Shown in pieces: positions 24,047 to 32,242 of a stretch of DNA of 43,037 nucleotides. The stretch spans positions 1 through 43,037 of the forward strand of contig JAGKXD010000027.1 in assembly GCA_021151525.1 (NCBI GenBank), written 5' to 3'. Both the position numbers and the translations under genes were made by a program. Under the pieces are notes generated by a model. The model searched no databases, was not told the origin of the DNA, and saw only the letters and a program-made list of their open reading frames with translations. Numbering within the stretch: position 1 is the first letter of the stretch; every line of letters begins with the position of its first letter. This DNA comes from Cellvibrionaceae bacterium (lineage in GTDB: Bacteria; Pseudomonadota; Gammaproteobacteria; Pseudomonadales; Cellvibrionaceae).

Positions 24047-24117
24047 CGTAGCCCGTATGGAGCCTGCGTAATACGGGGATAAAAATCCCGTAATACTTTT
24101 CACTCTTTACGGGCGAC
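24047..24117. repeat. About 70-bp palindromic repeat, family 2, copy 2
   Basis: Element starting 6 bases after the isomerase stop codon. CGTAGCCCGTATGGAGC at its left end and TTTACGGGCGAC at its right end are inverted, with an inner GGGGATAAAAATCCC. It aligns over its full length with the reverse complement of 11373-11440. Both copies begin within a few bases of a stop codon. Confidence 0.75.
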
Positions 24118-24151
24118 TTGCTGATTTAGGTGTGAAAAAAAATATTAAGCA

Positions 24152-24186
24152 GGGAATCGTCATCCTCGCGTAGCGGGGATCCAGCT
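24152..24186 (-). repeat. 35-bp dispersed palindromic repeat, copy 5 (inverted pair, left)
   Basis: Minus-orientation copy of the unit at 9-43, with the AATCG variant of the outer arm. It pairs with the copy at 24228-24260 about 41 bases away. Confidence 0.85.
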
Positions 24187-24227
24187 CTTGATTTTTCTTG
24201 GAGTGTTTTGCAGTTCAAAAATAAAAA

Positions 24228-24260
24228 ACTGGATCCCCGCTGAGCGAGGATGACGACTCC
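24228..24260 (+). repeat. 35-bp dispersed palindromic repeat, copy 6 (inverted pair, right)
   Basis: Plus-orientation copy with loop CTGAGC in place of CTACGC. The inverted pair 24152-24260 occupies the convergent space between the isomerase and lacI genes. Confidence 0.85.
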
Positions 24261-24304
24261 TTATTTAATATAAGCCTTATATGTTGTGATAATTTTCAGA
24301 AGAT

Positions 24305-24332
24305 AAAAAAGGGGCGAAAGCCCCTTTTTTTA
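24305..24332 (-). terminator. Bidirectional terminator between isomerase and lacI
   Basis: AAAAAAGGGGC, loop GAAA, GCCCCTTTTTTT. The stem has T-runs in both directions and lies 20 bases beyond the lacI stop codon, so it can serve both converging transcripts. Confidence 0.9.
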
Positions 24333-24352
24333 TCGCGGTGATAAATCTGAAA

Positions 24353-25348
24353 TTACGCCTTAACCGGCGCCGTACTCTTACGAATAATAAACTCAGTCGG
24401 CAGCACGCACTCCGTTTGACTGAGCGGCTCACCTTCAATAATCCGCAACAACATATCCATGGCCATCTTGCCCATTTCTTCGGCAGGTTGGGAAATGGTG
24501 GTCAGGCTTGGGTCGCAGTATTTGGCGTAGGCGATATCATCGAAGCCAGTGACTGACATATCTTCGGGAATGCGAATACCCTGCGCTTTCAAGGTTTGCA
24601 TAGCGCCAATCGCCATTTCGTCGTTCATGGAAAAAATGGCGGTAGGGCGCTGCTTCATATTGCAGAACTGGAAGGCCGCGTTGAGGCCAGACCACATGGT
24701 GAAGTCGCCTTCCGCAATCAGGTCGCGGTCAAATTCTATACCGGCATTGCGCAATGCATCCTTGTAGCCTTCAAGGCGATCAACCGTGTGCGGGTTGTCT
24801 TTGAGGCCGGAAATTACGCCAATGCGTTTGTGGCCGAGGGAAATCAAATAATCCACCATAGTTTTGGCCGCGCCACGGTTGTCGATACGGATTGCCGGGC
24901 CGGTGGTGTATTCGCAGCCGCAGGCATTTACGCAGGGGATGTCGGACGGAATATTGTTTTGGCTTTTCTCTGAGCTTGGGCGCAGCTGGATAATGCCGTC
25001 GGCTAAGCGGGTTTCTACGCGGCGGATATACTCGATTTCGCGCTCGGTGGTGCCGCGCGTGTCGCCTAAAAGTACGGCGTAACCTTTTTGTTGCGCGCGG
25101 TCTTCAAGGGCGCGAATAAACAGGGAGTAAAAGGGGTTGGCAATGTCTGGCACCAGTACTACTACGGCGTATGAGCGAGCTGAACGAAAGTTGCGCGCCA
25201 GCATATTGGGCTTGTAGCCCACTTGGGCGATGGCACTATGGACTTTTTCCAGGCTATCGCTGGATACCTTTTCAGGCATGCTGAGTGCGCGGGAAACGGT
25301 GGCTACGGAAACTCCGGCTAGGCGGGCGACATCGCGAATGCTGGACAT
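24353..25348 (-). CDS. LacI-family transcriptional regulator of the mannan genes
   Basis: A 331-residue LacI/GalR-type repressor. Residues 1-50 hold the helix-turn-helix (SSIRDVARLAGVSVATVSRA) and hinge; the rest is the periplasmic-binding-protein-like effector domain (VPDIANPFYS near residue 70, DEMAIGAM near 240, TGFDDIAYA near 265). It resembles the CytR branch in its N-terminal half. It is divergent from the symporter gene, and the shared region holds two TGTAAYCGRTTACA-type sites, so it probably regulates itself, the symporter and the other operator-bearing units. The inducer is unknown; mannose, mannobiose or mannosyl-glucose is plausible from context. Confidence 0.9.
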   Translation of the reverse strand: MSSIRDVARLAGVSVATVSRALSMPEKVSSDSLEKVHSAIAQVGYKPNMLARNFRSARSYAVVVLVPDIANPFYSLFIRALEDRAQQKGYAVLLGDTRGTTEREIEYIRRVETRLADGIIQLRPSSEKSQNNIPSDIPCVNACGCEYTTGPAIRIDNRGAAKTMVDYLISLGHKRIGVISGLKDNPHTVDRLEGYKDALRNAGIEFDRDLIAEGDFTMWSGLNAAFQFCNMKQRPTAIFSMNDEMAIGAMQTLKAQGIRIPEDMSVTGFDDIAYAKYCDPSLTTISQPAEEMGKMAMDMLLRIIEGEPLSQTECVLPTEFIIRKSTAPVKA

Positions 25349-25480
25349 AAACTGTCTCTTCTTTAGGGTTAAGTTATAGTTGTTCGACTATTGTAACAAT
25401 AAGCGTTCTAGTGATGTAAATACAGGGCGCCCGCAAAGAATATTTGCAGCAGGGCATTGAATTTAGCTGGCAAATTTCTC

Positions 25481-25494
25481 TGTAACCGATTACA
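25481..25494. promoter_or_regulatory. LacI-type operator candidate in lacI/symporter divergent region, site A
   Basis: TGTAACCGATTACA, matching the TGTAAYCGRTTACA pattern at all positions. It lies 133 bases upstream of the lacI start and about 233 bases before the symporter start. Confidence 0.7.
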
Positions 25495-25576
25495 TTATGC
25501 GTCTTATGGTTTTGCGGTTAAGCCTGAGGGATTTATAGGTCACATGGGCTGCGGTATGCATCTATATTTGTAAAGA

Positions 25577-25590
25577 TGTAACCGATTAGG
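25577..25590. promoter_or_regulatory. LacI-type operator candidate in lacI/symporter divergent region, site B
   Basis: TGTAACCGATTAGG, identical to site A for 12 bases and differing in the last two. Its centre is 96 bp from site A, about three helical turns longer than the 65-bp spacing of the other pairs. The rest of 25349-25726 shows no gene. Confidence 0.55.
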
Positions 25591-25726
25591 TTGAACAAAG
25601 TTTACGCGCTAGGCATGATTCTGTTGTATTGAATGACATCGCTGTCAATTCGATTCTGGCTCATCCTGAACGCAGCCTTATACTTAAAATCCCCCGCGGG
25701 ATAAAACATAATAAGTGGAAAATACA

Positions 25727-27649
25727 ATGAATCTCCCCTTGCTTGATATCTTGATTGTCATTGCATTCATTTGCTCGACAGTCTGCGTCGGTTTTTGGGT
25801 TTCTGCCCGGGCATCCAAAGACATTAATAGCTATTTCCTCGGCGGCAACAAGCTCAAGTGGTACATGCTCGGCCTTTCCAACGCCTCGGGTATGTTCGAT
25901 ATTTCGGGCACTATGTGGCTGGTGTATCTGCTGTTTGTCTATGGCCTTTCCAGCGTTTATATCCCTTGGTTGTGGCCGACCTTTAACCAGATTTTTCTGA
26001 TGGTGTTCCTCGCGACTTGGCTGCGCCGTTCGGGCGTTATGACGGGGGCAGAGTGGATCATCTTCCGCTTTGGCGATGACCGCGGTGCGCGCCTCTCCAA
26101 CATTATTGTGGTGGCCTTTGCGCTGGTCGGCGTGATTGGCTTTTTGGCATACGGATTCATCGGTATAGGCAAATTTGCCTCTGTGTTTTTCCCTTGGAAG
26201 CTCTCCGCTGACCCGCATATGAACGATGTCTATTACGGCTTGGGTATGACTGCCATCACCACCTTTTACATCATCAAAGGCGGCATGTTCTCGGTGGTGT
26301 TTACCGAGGTGTTCCAGTTTGTAGTGACCACCATCGCCAGCGTAGGCGTGGGGCTGATCGCCATGCACAGCGTATCGCCCGAAATGATTGCGGCGATTGT
26401 GCCTGCCGGTTGGGATAGTTTGGCGGTGAACTGGCATTTGAATGTGGATTGGGCAGGGCGTTTGGACGCCGCCAACCTCAAAATTGAAGCAGACGGCTAT
26501 TCGCTGTTTGGCATCTTCTTTATGTTGATGTTGTTTAAAGGCGTGCTCTTGAGTCTCGCTGGCCCTGCACCAAACTACGATATGCAGCGCGTGCTCTCCA
26601 CCCAATCGCCACGCGATGCCGCCAAGATGAGCGGCTTCGTAACCGTGGTGTTGATGTTCCCGCGCTATATGTTGATCGCCGGTTTGACTGTGCTCGCGCT
26701 CGCCTTCTTTATGAATGACCTGCGCGCTATGGGCCCGAATGTGGACTTCGAGCAAATCCTGCCCTTCGTATTAAAGAATTACATTCCCAGCGGTTTGCTT
26801 GGACTTTTGATTGCCGGTTTGCTCGCCGCCTTCATGTCCAACTTTGCGGCGACTGTAAACGCGGCACCGGCCTATGTGGTGAACGATATTTATAAGCGTT
26901 ACATCAACCCTAATGCGCACCCCAAAAAATATGTGTACTTAAGTTATGTGGTGTCCTTGGTGTTTATTGTGATTGGCGTTGCGCTCGGTTTTTATATCCC
27001 CAGCGTGAACACTGTACTGCAGTGGATTGTGAGTGGTCTTTACGGCGGTTACACCGCATCCAACGTGTTGAAATGGTACTGGTGGCGATTCAATGCTTAC
27101 GGTTATTTCTGGGGCATGGCAGTAGGTATTGCCTTGGCCTTGGCCTTAGCAATTCCAGAAGCAAACGCTGCAGTTGCCCACGGTTTGGGTGTATTCGGAT
27201 TGCATCTGGAAAAAGTTGAGTTTATCTACGCCTTCCCTTGGTTGTTTGTTGTTTGCTTGATTGTTTGTGTGTTGGGTTCATTGCTGACTGCGCCAACTGA
27301 TATGGAAATTTTGAAAAAATTCTATTTGAAAGTTCGCCCATGGGGCTTCTGGAAACCCGTGCACCATGCTTGTTTGCAAGATCATCCAGCACTGCAAAAA
27401 AATACCAATTTCCTGCGCGATATGGTGAATGTGGCAGTGGGTATTCTGTGGCAAACCAGCTTGGTTGCTGCGCCGATTTTCCTCGTCATTCATTACTACA
27501 CTGAGTTCGCTCTCTGCATGGGTGCTGCGGCTTTGTGTACCTTATTTTTGTGGAAAAACTGGTACCAGCATTTGCAAGATTATCCGGACGATTTGCCACC
27601 GGAAATTTTAATCGGTACTACCGATGAGCATTTGTTAAAGAAAAACTAA
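25727..27649 (+). CDS. Sodium:solute symporter (SSS family), probable mannobiose/mannose importer
   Basis: A 640-residue inner-membrane protein with about 13-14 hydrophobic helices, beginning with LLDILIVIAFICSTVCVGFWV. ATG 25727 is preferred to the in-frame GTG 12 bases upstream. SSS-type features include the YFLGGNKLKWYMLGLSNASG block near residue 35 and SNFAATVNAAPAYVVNDIYKRY near 375. A cytosolic tail is followed by extra C-terminal helices, making it longer than many sugar symporters. It sits directly before the GH130/epimerase genes; in Bacteroides fragilis the equivalent mannobiose pathway also includes a cation symporter gene. Substrate is inferred from context. Confidence 0.85.
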   Translation: MNLPLLDILIVIAFICSTVCVGFWVSARASKDINSYFLGGNKLKWYMLGLSNASGMFDISGTMWLVYLLFVYGLSSVYIPWLWPTFNQIFLMVFLATWLRRSGVMTGAEWIIFRFGDDRGARLSNIIVVAFALVGVIGFLAYGFIGIGKFASVFFPWKLSADPHMNDVYYGLGMTAITTFYIIKGGMFSVVFTEVFQFVVTTIASVGVGLIAMHSVSPEMIAAIVPAGWDSLAVNWHLNVDWAGRLDAANLKIEADGYSLFGIFFMLMLFKGVLLSLAGPAPNYDMQRVLSTQSPRDAAKMSGFVTVVLMFPRYMLIAGLTVLALAFFMNDLRAMGPNVDFEQILPFVLKNYIPSGLLGLLIAGLLAAFMSNFAATVNAAPAYVVNDIYKRYINPNAHPKKYVYLSYVVSLVFIVIGVALGFYIPSVNTVLQWIVSGLYGGYTASNVLKWYWWRFNAYGYFWGMAVGIALALALAIPEANAAVAHGLGVFGLHLEKVEFIYAFPWLFVVCLIVCVLGSLLTAPTDMEILKKFYLKVRPWGFWKPVHHACLQDHPALQKNTNFLRDMVNVAVGILWQTSLVAAPIFLVIHYYTEFALCMGAAALCTLFLWKNWYQHLQDYPDDLPPEILIGTTDEHLLKKN

Positions 27650-27720
27650 GCGAGTAATGCGTAGCGCCTCTTTAAATTCCTGTACGGATTTTTAACATGA
27701 AGCGCTTCGCATCAATTTAA

Positions 27721-27749
27721 CCAAAAATGTAATCGATTACCATTTTTGG
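27721..27749. promoter_or_regulatory. LacI-type operator candidate before the GH130 gene
   Basis: The core TGTAATCGATTACC (27728-27741) fits the operator pattern except for its last base. It is nested in a longer inverted repeat (CCAAAAATG ... CATTTTTGG, one bulged base). It lies 115 bases before the unkA start; no second site at 65 bp was found here. A separate imperfect stem at 27657-27712 (ATGCGTAGCGC / GCGCTTCGCAT) precedes it. Confidence 0.6.
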
Positions 27750-27863
27750 TGGGTGACCAACTAACAGCAAGTAGCGTTACTTGTACAACGTAAAAAGTGA
27801 AAACTTGTTAAAACCTGAATCATGTTTAACAACTATTTCACATAGCAACTAAGGTATTGAGCA

Positions 27864-29045
27864 ATGACAGAATTTAAACAAAAAGCGAAAGCCCTGCTCG
27901 CGAAGCACGAGGCGTTAATTACCAAAATAAATACCGCCAAAGTAGACGGTAATGGCATTTACACCTGCTATGAAAACCCCATTCTTACCGCCGAGCACGC
28001 TCCCATTTTTTGGCGTTACGATTTAAATGAAAAAACCAATCCATTTTTAATGGAGCGCCAAGGCATGAACGCCGCGTTTAATTCCGGCGCACTTTATTGG
28101 AATGGAAAATATATTTTAGCGGTGCGCGTTGAAGGCGTAGACCGCAAATCATTTTTTGCGATTGCCGAAAGCCCTAACGGCATCGACAATTTCCGTTTCT
28201 GGGATTATCCCATCACAATGCCTGAGACTGATCGCCCGGACACTAACGTTTATGACATGCGTTTAACTGCGCACGCAGATGGTTGGATTTACGGTTTGTT
28301 CTGTACCGAGCGCAAAGATTTAACGCGCCCCGATGATACCTCTGCGGCGGAAGCACAATGCGGCATCGCACGTACTAAAGATTTAATTACGTGGGAGCGC
28401 TTGCCCGATTTAATTACATATTCTGGTCAGCAGCGCAACGTAGTTTTGCACCCGGAATTTATTGATGGCAAATACGGTTTGTTCACGCGTCCGCAAGATG
28501 GTTTTATCAGCGTTGGCGGGGGCGGTGGAATTGGTTGGGGTCTTGTAGAAGACATGACTCGCGCCGAAGTTAAATCAGAAGTAATTGTAGACGGCAAGGT
28601 TTATCACACCATCAAAGAAGTGAAAAATGGCCAGGGCCCAGCGCCTATTAAAACTGCAGAAGGCTGGTTGAATTTGGCTCACGGCGTGCGCAATACCGCC
28701 GCTGGTTTGCGTTACACACTTTATATGTTTATGACTGAGTTGGAGCGCCCTTGGGTTGTTTTACACAGTCCTGCCGGTCACTTTATTGCACCGCACGGTG
28801 CAGAACGTGTGGGTGATGTTTCCAACGTTGCGTTTGCGAATGGTTGGATTGTGAATGAAAAAAATGAAGTCTTTATTTATTACGCGTCATCAGACACGCG
28901 TATGCATGTTGCAACATCGACTGTAGAAAAATTAATTGATTACTGCAAAAACACACCGGAAGACGGTTTGCGTTCTGCGGCATCTGTGGCAACGCGCAAT
29001 GAATTGATTAGTGCAAACTTAAAAATATTAAAGGACTTGGTGTAA
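27864..29045 (+). CDS. unkA: GH130 4-O-beta-D-mannosyl-D-glucose phosphorylase
   Basis: A 393-residue cytosolic phosphorylase of GH130 subfamily 1 type. ATG 27864 has AAGG 9 bases upstream. The block NVYDMRLTAHADGWIYG places the catalytic proton donor at Asp131; CYENPILT and the RNTAAGLRYTLY block are also typical. The enzyme cleaves mannosyl-glucose with phosphate to mannose-1-phosphate and glucose. It is followed 6 bases later by the 2-epimerase that makes this disaccharide from mannobiose. The symbol is that of the equivalent Cellvibrio mixtus gene as I recall it. Mannosyl-oligosaccharide phosphorylase (subfamily 2) is less likely. Confidence 0.9.
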   Translation: MTEFKQKAKALLAKHEALITKINTAKVDGNGIYTCYENPILTAEHAPIFWRYDLNEKTNPFLMERQGMNAAFNSGALYWNGKYILAVRVEGVDRKSFFAIAESPNGIDNFRFWDYPITMPETDRPDTNVYDMRLTAHADGWIYGLFCTERKDLTRPDDTSAAEAQCGIARTKDLITWERLPDLITYSGQQRNVVLHPEFIDGKYGLFTRPQDGFISVGGGGGIGWGLVEDMTRAEVKSEVIVDGKVYHTIKEVKNGQGPAPIKTAEGWLNLAHGVRNTAAGLRYTLYMFMTELERPWVVLHSPAGHFIAPHGAERVGDVSNVAFANGWIVNEKNEVFIYYASSDTRMHVATSTVEKLIDYCKNTPEDGLRSAASVATRNELISANLKILKDLV

Positions 29046-29051
29046 CCCACA

Positions 29052-30287
29052 ATGAATGCTGCGAGTTTAGCTAGCCATCTATCGGGGCTGCAGTTTGAGT
29101 TTCATCAAGAATTAATTGCTATTGTTGACTGGTGGTTGGCAAATACGATTGATCGCGAGTTTGGCGGTTTTTATGGCGAGGTTAGCGCTGATAATCAACC
29201 GGTAAAAAATGCCAGCAAAGGCATTATTTTAAACTCGCGCATCCTTTGGTTTTTTAGTGAGGCTGCACTGGAATTAGGTTCGCTAACAGATCCTAAAGGT
29301 ATTGAAAGTCGTCAGGCAGCCAAACGCGCTTATGATTACATCGCCAATTATTTTTTTGATGCAGAACACGGCGGCGTTTATTGGGAAGTGGATGCACAAG
29401 GCAACCCCGTCAACACCAAAAAACAAGTTTATGCGCAGGCGTTCACCATTTATGCCTTGAGTGCTTACTATCAATTAACGCAAGACGAGCAAGCGCTCGC
29501 CTACGCATTGCAGTGTTTTGAATTGCTGGAAGCAAAAACCATTGATCGTAAGCGCGAAGGTTATTTGGAGGCGTTCACTCGTTCATGGGGAGCTATGGAT
29601 GATTTGCGTTTAAGTGAAAAAGATTTAAATTTTCCTAAATCGCAAAATACCCATTTGCATGTGTTGGAGGCTTATACCGAGCTGAATAAAATTCACCCGT
29701 CTGCAAAAATTAGTGCTGCCTTGCGTTACAGCATTGAATTGTTTGATAAGTACATGATTGACAAAAAAACTTATCACCTGCGCATGTTTATGGATAAAGA
29801 TTGGAAAGATCACTCGCCGGGTTTTACCTATGGCCACGATATTGAAGCGAGTTGGTTAATTGCCAAAGCGCTTGAATCTTTGGGTGATGAAACTTACACC
29901 AAAAATCTAATGCCCACGTTGGTGAAAATTGCAGAAGTCACTTTGCACGAAGGTGTTGGTGCGCACGGCCATGTGATGGATGCCTACGACTTCGCCAGCA
30001 AAACCCATTTGCCCGATATAGTCTGGTGGGTGCAGGCAGAAGCTTTGGTCGGATTTTTATTTGCCTATTGCGAATCGCGCGAACAAAAATATTTGAGTGC
30101 AGCGGAAAATATTTGGGAGTTTATTAAACAATACCAAATTGATAAAAAGCACGGCGAATGGTTTTGGTTATCCAGTATCGATAAGCCGCAAGCAACGCCT
30201 TATTACAAAGTCGGCTTCTGGAAGTGTCCTTACCACAACGGTCGCGCCATGATGGAAGGAATAAATTATCTATCAAAAGTGCAATAG
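29052..30287 (+). CDS. epiA: Cellobiose/mannobiose 2-epimerase
   Basis: A 411-residue cytosolic enzyme of the AGE superfamily, cellobiose 2-epimerase branch. WWLANTIDREFGGFYGEV near residue 27, NTHLHVLEAYTEL near 200, FTYGHDIEASWL near 258 and DIVWWVQAEALVG near 317 carry the family's catalytic histidines and aromatic binding residues. In this context it would epimerise beta-1,4-mannobiose to mannosyl-glucose for the adjacent phosphorylase. In Cellvibrio mixtus the corresponding epiA product was reported to have epimerase activity. The gene is 6 bases after unkA and probably cotranscribed. It differs clearly from the second AGE-fold gene at 22886, which belongs to the isomerase branch. Confidence 0.9.
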   Translation: MNAASLASHLSGLQFEFHQELIAIVDWWLANTIDREFGGFYGEVSADNQPVKNASKGIILNSRILWFFSEAALELGSLTDPKGIESRQAAKRAYDYIANYFFDAEHGGVYWEVDAQGNPVNTKKQVYAQAFTIYALSAYYQLTQDEQALAYALQCFELLEAKTIDRKREGYLEAFTRSWGAMDDLRLSEKDLNFPKSQNTHLHVLEAYTELNKIHPSAKISAALRYSIELFDKYMIDKKTYHLRMFMDKDWKDHSPGFTYGHDIEASWLIAKALESLGDETYTKNLMPTLVKIAEVTLHEGVGAHGHVMDAYDFASKTHLPDIVWWVQAEALVGFLFAYCESREQKYLSAAENIWEFIKQYQIDKKHGEWFWLSSIDKPQATPYYKVGFWKCPYHNGRAMMEGINYLSKVQ

Positions 30288-30301
30288 CTTTTAAACATTT
30301 T

Positions 30302-30332
30302 GGGCGACAACAACATTAAAGCAGTGTCGCCC
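30302..30332 (+). terminator. Hairpin after epiA
   Basis: GGGCGACA (30302-30309) and TGTCGCCC (30325-30332) form a perfect 8-bp stem about 15 bases after the epiA stop. The T-content afterwards is modest, so it may be a partial terminator or a processing stem between epiA and man5A. Confidence 0.5.
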
Positions 30333-30526
30333 GGTAACACTTTTATTACTGTATGCCCTAAACGCAGTTGCACCGGGTAAAAAACTAGACAAGCCTTAAA
30401 TCCTAGTCTTTTATTAATCGCGGAAGATGAGGTTTAGTGCGAGTTACACCAACTTGCAGCGAAAAAAATTGCAGTAAATCCACTCAAATTAAAAATACTA
30501 TACGAGTAATCTTGCGAGGAGACGCT

Positions 30527-31867
30527 ATGAAGAAAATGATGAGTCTGTGCACTGCAGCTTTATTGCTGAGTGCGGCGAGCTTTGGCTTTGCTGCCGATAG
30601 CAAAAAAGCTGAAGCACCGAATAAGGCCGATTTTATTACCACCAATGGCACCCACTTTTCATTAAAGGGCAACACCTATTATGTGGTGGGTTCAAACATG
30701 TGGTACGGCGGCTATTTAGGTTCCGCTGGAAAAGTAGGTGACCGTGCGCGTTTAACCAAAGAATTGGATAGCTTAAAAGCACTCGGTATTAACAACCTGC
30801 GTGTGCTTGCTGTGTCAGAAAAAAGTGATCTCAACAGCGCTGTGCATCCCGCAACCACTAATGGCTTTGGTCAATACGATGAAGAGTTGTTAGCAGGTTT
30901 GGATTTCCTAGTTGCAGAAATGGCCAAGCGCGATATGAGTGTCGTAATTTATTTAAATAATTTCTGGCAATGGTCCGGCGGTATGACCCAGTACATGGGT
31001 TGGATTGATGGTCAGCCCGTACAAGATCCCAATGTGACGAATGATTGGGAAGGCTTCATGGCAAAATCTGCCAGCTTCTATCAAAGTAAAAAGGCGCAAA
31101 CAGAATGGCGCAAAACTATTAAGAAAATTGTTACGCGAACCAACACCATTACTGGTAAATCTTATATCAATGACCCCACTATTTTGTCTTGGCAATTGGC
31201 GAATGAACCACGCGCTGGCAATTCAAAAGCTAACGACAAAGAAAAAGCCGTTTACGTTAAGTGGGTCAATGACACTGCAAAATATATTCACGAGCTAGAT
31301 GCAAACCACATGGTGAGTACCGGTAGTGAAGGTTTGATGGGTTCTAATAATGATGAGAAATTGTATAGCGATGCACACTCATCGCCTTACATCAATTATT
31401 TGACCTACCACATGTGGATTAGAAACTGGAGTTGGTTTGATCAGAAAAAGCCAGCTGAAACTTGGGATGCCGGTTTAGCAAAAGGGAATACCTATTTGAA
31501 TGTGCATATCGACATTGCTAAAAAATTAAACAAGCCAATTGTGTTAGAAGAATTTGGTTTGGATCGCGATATGGGTGCTTACGATGTTAAATCTACCACG
31601 CATTACCGCGATAAGTTTTATCGCATTGTGTTCGACACTTTGTACAACCGTGTGAAAGCAGGCGATGCGATTGCCGGCTACAACTTCTGGGCGTGGAATG
31701 GTTCAGCGCGCACTAGTCGTGAAAATTTCTGGTGGCAAACGGGTGATGATTTCATGGGTGATCCACCACAAGAACAACAAGGTATGTACGGCGTGTTTGA
31801 TTCGGATGTGACTACCATCTTAATCATCAAAGAATACGCCGACAAAATGCACGCGTTACCAAAATAA
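30527..31867 (+). CDS. man5A: GH5 (subfamily 7-like) beta-mannosidase/mannanase
   Basis: A 446-residue secreted glycoside hydrolase. GAGGAG before ATG 30527 and the signal peptide that follows (LLLSAASFGFA, cleavage near residue 23) fix the start rather than the longer frame from 30437. The acid/base is Glu227 in WQLANEPR and the nucleophile is in VLEEFGL (Glu341/342). The overall pattern fits GH5_7. The Cellvibrio mixtus enzyme with this gene order (Man5A) is reported as an exo-acting mannosidase, so mannose release from short oligosaccharides is the likely activity; endo-mannanase is the alternative. There is no carbohydrate-binding module, which suits a periplasmic or oligosaccharide-active enzyme. 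Confidence 0.9.
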   Translation: MKKMMSLCTAALLLSAASFGFAADSKKAEAPNKADFITTNGTHFSLKGNTYYVVGSNMWYGGYLGSAGKVGDRARLTKELDSLKALGINNLRVLAVSEKSDLNSAVHPATTNGFGQYDEELLAGLDFLVAEMAKRDMSVVIYLNNFWQWSGGMTQYMGWIDGQPVQDPNVTNDWEGFMAKSASFYQSKKAQTEWRKTIKKIVTRTNTITGKSYINDPTILSWQLANEPRAGNSKANDKEKAVYVKWVNDTAKYIHELDANHMVSTGSEGLMGSNNDEKLYSDAHSSPYINYLTYHMWIRNWSWFDQKKPAETWDAGLAKGNTYLNVHIDIAKKLNKPIVLEEFGLDRDMGAYDVKSTTHYRDKFYRIVFDTLYNRVKAGDAIAGYNFWAWNGSARTSRENFWWQTGDDFMGDPPQEQQGMYGVFDSDVTTILIIKEYADKMHALPK

Positions 31868-32015
31868 ATTTGCTTAGGAATTGCAGCGTTAAATCCAAAA
31901 AAAATGCTCATAAATTGCAGGAGCAATTTACACAGCACAGCTGCCCTAAGGGCGAACCACACGGATGTGGTGAGTGATTTGCTTAATGTAAACTCGGCAA
32001 AAGTTTAAAGCGTTA

Positions 32016-32045
32016 AAAACTGCAATTTCGGTTGCAGTTTTTTTG
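32016..32045 (+). terminator. Terminator after man5A
   Basis: AAAACTGCAA and TTGCAGTTTT pair perfectly around a TTTCGG loop and end in a T-run. It lies about 150 bases after the man5A stop; the intervening bases hold further small stems but no gene. Confidence 0.85.
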
Positions 32046-32103
32046 TATCAAAATTAATTTATATGATTAGTCCTACGAAAGTTTTATGCAATAAATTTTA
32101 TCT

Positions 32104-32189
32104 GGGAATCGTCATCCCCACTCGGCAACTGCTCCTGCGTTGCGCTACCTTCTGCATCCGTGCAGTCGTACGCGAGGATGACGATTCCC
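32104..32189. repeat. Composite repeat: ends of the 35-bp unit around a 50-bp insert
   Basis: GGGAATCGTCATCC at the left end and GGATGACGATTCCC at the right end are inverted copies of one outer arm of the 35-bp repeat. The middle holds two small hairpins (GCAAC/GTTGC and CTGCA/TGCAG). The element is 86 bp long and lies 53 bases before aga27A. It looks like a MITE-sized unit related to the 35-bp repeats. Confidence 0.7.
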
Positions 32190-32242
32190 TTCTTAAGTAA
32201 GCACTATTCAATCCTGAAGTTTAAAATAAAAAGGTTTTTGCT

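Noticed and set aside
25661..26755. Long minus-strand open frame of 364 codons
   Set aside because: It is the antisense of the symporter gene, rich in His, Gln and Lys without domain pattern, while the plus strand encodes clear membrane helices and SSS motifs.
9..32189. Repeated 35-bp units as a CRISPR array
   Set aside because: The copies are scattered over 32 kb in both orientations with no regular spacers and no cas genes.
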